From Thermoplasmata archaeon (GTDB lineage: Archaea > Thermoplasmatota > Thermoplasmata > UBA10834): DNA of 7,387 bases. Position numbers and translations under genes: made by a program. The notes beneath the pieces were generated by a model. The model made no database searches. It worked only from the letters and a program-made list of their open reading frames with translations, and was not told where the DNA came from. The DNA lies in NCBI GenBank assembly GCA_022865445.1, contig JALHSX010000040.1, positions 1-7,387 on the forward strand, read 5' to 3'. Below are positions 3,731-7,387 of this stretch, in pieces (positions within the stretch are counted from its first letter, which is position 1; each line of letters begins with the position of its first letter).

Positions 3731-5776
3731 GTGTCCGCACTCGCCGATCTCTATCCCGATGTCAGAAGCATCTACATTGACTTCCTCGAGGTCGAGAAGT
3801 TCGATCCGGACCTCGCGAACTACACACTCATCAATCCAACGCTCTCGATCAAGTCAGCTGAGGTAGCCGTGAAGCGGATGGTCTCGCATGCGCTTACCAA
3901 CCCGTTCCTGCATTTCCGGATCAAAGGCTTGCCGCGCGATTCCAGGATCGAGATCAGGAAACTCAGGGCGAAACACCTCGGCACTTTCGTCAGTATCGAG
4001 GGTCTGGTGAGAAAGGCCACTGAGGTCAGACCAAGGGTTACAATCGCAGAATTCGAGTGCGTGCGCTGCCTTCACAGGATTACTGTCGAGCAGGAAGGGA
4101 TGCTGTTCCACGAACCTCTGGAATGTTCTAAGGACGATGGAGGTTGCGGACGTGGGACGGGCTCGACGAAGTTCAAGCTGCTCACGGATCCATCGAAGTT
4201 CGTCGACACCCAGAAAATCGAGATCCAGGAGCCGCCTGAGGGTCTGAGGGGGGGAGCACAGCCAGAGAGGCTTGTGGGCTACATCGATGACGACCTCTCA
4301 GGCAGGATTTCTCCTGGCGACAGGATAATGCTCAACGGCATACTGAGAAGCCAGCAGAAAGGCAGCCAGGTGAAGTCGACTCTGTTCGAGATAAGTCTGG
4401 ACACGAACTCGATCGAGTACGAGGAGCACGAGTACGAGGAAGTGCTCATAACTCCAGAGGACGAGCTGAAGATACACGAGTTCGCCGCGTCCCCGGATGC
4501 GTTCGACAGGATCATCGCGTCCATATCGCCAACTATCTATGGCTACGAACAGGAGAAAGAGGCAATGGCACTCCAGCTCTTTGGCGGAGTCAGCAAGCTG
4601 ATGGACGATGGAACCAGGATCAGGGGCGATATCCATATCGCTCTCATAGGTGACCCGGGCACGGCTAAATCCCAGATTCTCAGGTACATGGCGCAACTGG
4701 CACCGAGGGGCATCTACACATCTGGGAAATCATCATCAGCGGCTGGACTTACCGCAGCTGCCGTCAAAGACGAGTTCGGCGAGGGCAGATGGACGCTCGA
4801 AGCCGGTGCGCTCGTTCTTGCCGACAAAGGTCTTTGCTGCATCGACGAGTTGGACAAGATGAACGATCAGGACAGATCCGCCATTCACGAGAGCCTCGAG
4901 CAAGGCACGATATCGGTGGCGAAAGCGGGCATCACGGCGACCCTGCAGTCCAGATGCGCTGTGCTCGGAGCTGCCAACCCGAAGTACGGGAGATTCGATG
5001 CGAGCCGGAACATCGCGGAGCAGATCGACCTCCCACCTGCGCTGCTGTCCAGATTCGACGCCATATTCACCATGACTGACCGACCAAATGCAGAGCAGGA
5101 CAGGAAGGTGGCAAAACACATACTCAAGGCCCATCGTCGCGGCGAAGTGAAGCTTCACGAGTCTCCGGAGAAGATAACGGCCGTCGACGCCATGGAGATC
5201 CTGCGGGACAGCAAAGATCTCATGCCAGCGATGGAAAGAGATTTCTTCAGGAAGTACGTGGCATACAGCAAGCGCATCACGCCCATCATGAGCGACGAGG
5301 CGGTCCGCACTCTCGAAGGATACTATGTCTCAATCCGAAAGCTAGGGGAAGGGGATGAAGCCTCCGTTCCCATCACCGCGAGACAGCTCGAGGCCCTTAT
5401 CCGGATGTCGGAGGCTAGTGCGAGGGCGAGGCTGAGCTCGTTGGTGAGCGGCGAGGACGCAGGCCGGTCGATAAAGATCGTGGAGTACTATCTTGGCAAG
5501 GTCGCGAGCGAAGGCGGGAAGCGCGACATAGACCTCATCGCCACCGGCACCAGCAGGAGCCAGAGGGACCAGATGTACGAGCTCAGGAACCTGGTGCAGC
5601 AGCTTTCGGACGAACGCAGGGGCGTGAGCGCGGAGGAGCTGATCCAGAAGGCCGGTGCGAAGAACATACCTGAGGACAGGGTAAGGGCGCTGCTGAAAAG
5701 GCTCAGTGATGCTGGCGAAGTCTACTCGCCCCAGGCGGGATACTTCAAGCTGGCGAGCGGAGAGCGCATCGGATGA
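3731..5776 (+). CDS. mcm: Replicative DNA helicase MCM
   Basis: 681 residues from the first in-frame conventional start (GTG 3731). MCM forms a hexameric ring that unwinds DNA 3' to 5' at the fork. N-terminal domain to about 240 with a zinc ribbon (C110, C113, C132, C139), then the AAA+ core: Walker A GDPGTAKS (307-314), Walker B CIDELDKM (370-377), sensor 1 AANP (414-417), arginine finger SRFD (440-443), and VPITARQLEALIR (546-558). A C-terminal winged helix lies at about 610-676. There is no intein. All catalytic residues are present. The true N-terminus is probably longer: the same frame is open from 3653 and encodes family-like TPKEYTPEDLVAIWEEFL before the GTG. The nearest ATG (3649) is one base out of frame, and no ATG, GTG or TTG lies in frame between 3653 and 3731. 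The stop overlaps the DUF424 start by four bases (ATGA), indicating translational coupling. Confidence 0.95.
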   Translation: MSALADLYPDVRSIYIDFLEVEKFDPDLANYTLINPTLSIKSAEVAVKRMVSHALTNPFLHFRIKGLPRDSRIEIRKLRAKHLGTFVSIEGLVRKATEVRPRVTIAEFECVRCLHRITVEQEGMLFHEPLECSKDDGGCGRGTGSTKFKLLTDPSKFVDTQKIEIQEPPEGLRGGAQPERLVGYIDDDLSGRISPGDRIMLNGILRSQQKGSQVKSTLFEISLDTNSIEYEEHEYEEVLITPEDELKIHEFAASPDAFDRIIASISPTIYGYEQEKEAMALQLFGGVSKLMDDGTRIRGDIHIALIGDPGTAKSQILRYMAQLAPRGIYTSGKSSSAAGLTAAAVKDEFGEGRWTLEAGALVLADKGLCCIDELDKMNDQDRSAIHESLEQGTISVAKAGITATLQSRCAVLGAANPKYGRFDASRNIAEQIDLPPALLSRFDAIFTMTDRPNAEQDRKVAKHILKAHRRGEVKLHESPEKITAVDAMEILRDSKDLMPAMERDFFRKYVAYSKRITPIMSDEAVRTLEGYYVSIRKLGEGDEASVPITARQLEALIRMSEASARARLSSLVSGEDAGRSIKIVEYYLGKVASEGGKRDIDLIATGTSRSQRDQMYELRNLVQQLSDERRGVSAEELIQKAGAKNIPEDRVRALLKRLSDAGEVYSPQAGYFKLASGERIG

Positions 5777-6069
5777 TCAGCGTCAAGATGTACAGACGAG
5801 GCGTGGACGTGCTCGTGGCAGCGTGCGATTCGGACATCATCGGAAAGACATTCCGGTCCAAGGATCTGAAGATACACGTCTCCGAGGGCTTCTACAAGGG
5901 CGATTCGGGAGATGAGGACATGCTCGTGAACAGGCTCCAGATGGCCACGATCGCGAACCTTGTGGGCAAGGTGACGCTCGAGATCGCGGTCAGACACGGT
6001 TTCGTCGACCCTGGATGCGTCCTCACGATCGGCGGGATCCCCCACGCCCAGATGACGAGGATGATTTGA
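5773..6069 (+). CDS. DUF424 family protein
   Basis: 98 residues, the usual length of this archaeal family (PF04242). Recognisable blocks are VKMYRRGVDVLVAACDSDIIGKTF (residues 4-27), the central MATIANLVG (57-65), and the C-terminal VDPGCVLTIGGIPHAQMTRM (78-97). There is no signal peptide or membrane segment, so it is cytoplasmic. The biochemical role of DUF424 is unknown; a link to RNA or translation has been suspected because it tends to sit beside translation and ribosome genes, and here it directly precedes nmd3. The ATG overlaps the mcm stop (ATGA). Its TGA (6067-6069) is followed without a gap by the nmd3 GTG in the same frame, so all three genes are probably one coupled transcript. Confidence 0.88.
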   Translation: MISVKMYRRGVDVLVAACDSDIIGKTFRSKDLKIHVSEGFYKGDSGDEDMLVNRLQMATIANLVGKVTLEIAVRHGFVDPGCVLTIGGIPHAQMTRMI

Positions 6070-7104
6070 GTGTTCTGCGTTGAGTGCGGGCGCGAGGACG
6101 AGATGATCGGCTCATTGTGCAGGGACTGCTATTCGAAGAAGCATGTCCAGCCATCGATCCCGGACCATGTCGACATCACGATCTGCGCCCACTGCTCCTC
6201 GATGCTGACCGAGACTGGTTGGAAGGATGTGGGTTCGATCAAAGAGGCTGCTGATGTGGCGATCGAGCACGCGCTACTGATCCCCAAAGGAGCGAAGATC
6301 TCGGAAATGCGCGTCAAGCTCGATGAGAAGGACGAAAGGAACCTCGCTGCGGCAGTGTCCGTCCTCATTGCCGTTCAGGGCTACGATTTTGAGCGCGCGC
6401 TGAGCACGATAGTCCGATTGAAGCGGGGCTCGTGCACCGAGTGCTCGAAGAAGCTGGGCAACTACTACGAAGCGATCCTCCAGGTCAGAGGGCCTGAGCG
6501 TTCATTGTCGGAGGACTCCGAAAGGGATGTCGAGAGGCTCGTCAGAGACAGGGTCGCTTCCATGCGCAAAGGCAGCCGCGAAATCTTCGTGAGCAAGATA
6601 GACCACGTCAAGGGAGGGTTGGATTTCTACTTCAGCACCATCCCAGCTGCGAGGATCGTTGCCAGGGAGCTTCAGCAATCCCTATGCTCCGAGTTCAAGG
6701 AATCATCCAGCCTGTGGGGGCGACGAGATGGCAAGGACATCTACAGGATGACATACCTTGTCCGACTCCCAGCGTTCTCAAAGGGTGATGTGATCGATTT
6801 CCAGGACAGAGTGTACTACGTTCGCGGTATGTCAAGGGGGGTCGTGCACGGCATCGACCTAAGGTCTGGCGAGGAGCGCGCGATGAAGATCAAGGAATCC
6901 GGAGACTGCGAACTGGTGAAGTCTGAGTCAGAAATCTTGAAGGCGGTGGTGCTGATCGACAAGGACCAAGAGCTGCAGGTTCTCGACCCTGAGACGATGT
7001 CCCCCTTGGACGTGAAGAAGCCAGTGGGGTTCTCTCGAAAAGGAGAGCAGGTCAGGCTCGTGAAGACGAAGGTCGGAGCGTTCGTACTCAGCGACAGCTG
7101 GTAG
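6070..7104 (+). CDS. nmd3: NMD3 family 50S ribosomal subunit maturation factor
   Basis: 344 residues from GTG 6070. Eukaryotic NMD3 binds the large subunit and adapts it for nuclear export; archaeal homologues lack the export signals and are thought to act in 50S maturation. Zinc-ribbon cysteines are C3/C6 and C17/C20, then C39/C42 and C122/C125. The family motif NYYEAILQVRG (about 131-141) follows. Next is an acidic/basic stretch, a middle domain with VSKIDHVKGGLDFYFST, and a beta-rich C-terminal part (VRLPAFSKGDVIDFQDRVYYVRGMS) resembling the eIF5A-like/SH3-like domains of NMD3. The start is fixed because the in-frame TGA of DUF424 is immediately upstream and MFCVECG gives the first zinc ligands. 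The gene ends in a single TAG. It depends on translational coupling, since there is no room for its own leader. Confidence 0.92.
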   Translation: MFCVECGREDEMIGSLCRDCYSKKHVQPSIPDHVDITICAHCSSMLTETGWKDVGSIKEAADVAIEHALLIPKGAKISEMRVKLDEKDERNLAAAVSVLIAVQGYDFERALSTIVRLKRGSCTECSKKLGNYYEAILQVRGPERSLSEDSERDVERLVRDRVASMRKGSREIFVSKIDHVKGGLDFYFSTIPAARIVARELQQSLCSEFKESSSLWGRRDGKDIYRMTYLVRLPAFSKGDVIDFQDRVYYVRGMSRGVVHGIDLRSGEERAMKIKESGDCELVKSESEILKAVVLIDKDQELQVLDPETMSPLDVKKPVGFSRKGEQVRLVKTKVGAFVLSDSW

Positions 7105-7121
7105 TCGTCTCGTTTTCGACT
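7103..7121 (+). terminator. Weak hairpin/T-rich terminator after nmd3
   Basis: AGTCG (7103-7107) can pair with CGACT (7117-7121) around a loop containing TTTT, partly overlapping the stop codon, with more T-rich DNA behind it. A modest candidate for the end of the mcm-DUF424-nmd3 transcript. Confidence 0.3.
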
Positions 7122-7136
7122 TGTTCCAACAAAAGA

Positions 7137-7145
7137 CATTAATTC
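7137..7145 (+). promoter_or_regulatory. TATA-like element before fumarate hydratase
   Basis: CATTAATTC, the A/T-richest stretch in the 77-base gap, preceded by purine-rich AAAAGA. Initiation near 7165 would leave a leader of about 17 nt containing GAGG (7167-7170), 11 bases before the ATG. Confidence 0.4.
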
Positions 7146-7181
7146 TTCTGTCCCATTCCCAGGCACGAGGCTTGGTTAGCT

Positions 7182-7387
7182 ATGGTCACTGAAGGGGACG
7201 TTGCGAACGCAACCGTTGAGTTGCTGAGAAAGACCGTCGTCAAGCTCCCTGCGGACGTGGAGGACGCGCTCAGGAAGGCGTACGCCGCGGAGACGGACGA
7301 GGTCCCGAAGATGCAGCTGAAAGCGATCGTGGACAACATCGATATGGCGATCAAGGGCAACACGCCAATGTGCCAGGACACCGGCGT
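7182..7387 (+). CDS. Class I fumarate hydratase, alpha (N-terminal) subunit, partial
   Basis: The first 68 residues are present; the gene is cut by the window end. The ending PMCQDTG matches the hallmark (P-x-CQDTG) of iron-sulfur class I hydro-lyases, in which this cysteine (C64) is a ligand of the catalytic 4Fe-4S cluster. The helical lead-in LPADVEDALRKAYAAETDE and the MQLKAIVDNIDMAIKGNTP segment fit the N-terminal domain (Fumerase, PF05681). The enzyme interconverts fumarate and malate in the citric acid cycle. In archaea it is usually split into alpha and beta subunits; whether beta follows cannot be seen. A tartrate dehydratase alpha subunit (TtdA) is a close relative and cannot be excluded from this fragment. 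It has its own promoter-like element and is probably not part of the upstream operon. Confidence 0.85.
   Translation, partial: MVTEGDVANATVELLRKTVVKLPADVEDALRKAYAAETDEVPKMQLKAIVDNIDMAIKGNTPMCQDTG

Noticed and set aside
3731..5776. Possible intein in MCM
   Set aside because: Walker A and Walker B regions are continuous and the protein has normal length; no splicing motifs seen.
1..7387. CRISPR array, insertion sequence, tRNA or rRNA gene
   Set aside because: No regularly spaced short repeats, transposase motifs, or cloverleaf/rRNA sequences were seen; the only large repeat is the two-copy pilin unit.

Overview
The window is archaeal chromosome. It carries an archaeal/eukaryotic-type information-processing cluster (MCM replicative helicase, a DUF424 protein, NMD3, Tsr3), archaeal class III-signal type IV pilins, TATA-box promoters placed about 60-70 nt (pilins) or about 25-35 nt (tsr3) before starts, a nearly leaderless tsr3 start, and a two-subunit-type (class I, iron-sulfur) fumarate hydratase alpha chain. 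Gene content and the high-GC third positions fit a euryarchaeal/Thermoplasmatota-like lineage, but I cannot place it more closely from sequence alone.

Left part (1-2040), accessory: the 3' end of an unrecognised + strand gene (3-104), then a roughly 1.05-kb direct tandem duplication. Each copy holds a palindromic putative operator, a TATA box, a 5'UTR hairpin next to a strong Shine-Dalgarno, a pilin gene (349-873 and 1402-1932), and an identical 92-bp 3' block with two overlapping hairpins and a pyrimidine tract. Between the copies lies a 37-codon minus-strand fragment (1019-1129) of the 3' end of the RDD-family gene that is intact at 2377-2793. The simplest history is that an ancestral block [end of upstream gene - pilin - small wHTH gene - end of RDD gene] was duplicated in tandem, and the left copy then lost the wHTH gene. 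The two pilins are identical over residues 1-45 and differ in the exposed head, where only pilin 1 has two cysteines.

Middle (2035-3015): a small winged-helix-like gene whose start region carries a 19-bp perfect inverted repeat, the convergent RDD membrane-protein gene, and a divergent promoter region between RDD and tsr3.

Right part (3016-7387), core genes: tsr3 (rRNA aminocarboxypropyl transferase), then the tightly coupled run mcm - DUF424 - nmd3 (ATGA overlap, then TGA directly abutting GTG), then the start of a fumarate hydratase alpha gene under its own apparent promoter, cut by the window end. This run joins DNA replication to ribosome maturation. The mcm reading frame continues upstream of its first usable start codon with family-like N-terminal sequence, and is separated from the nearest ATG by one base: either a sequence error or an unusual start.
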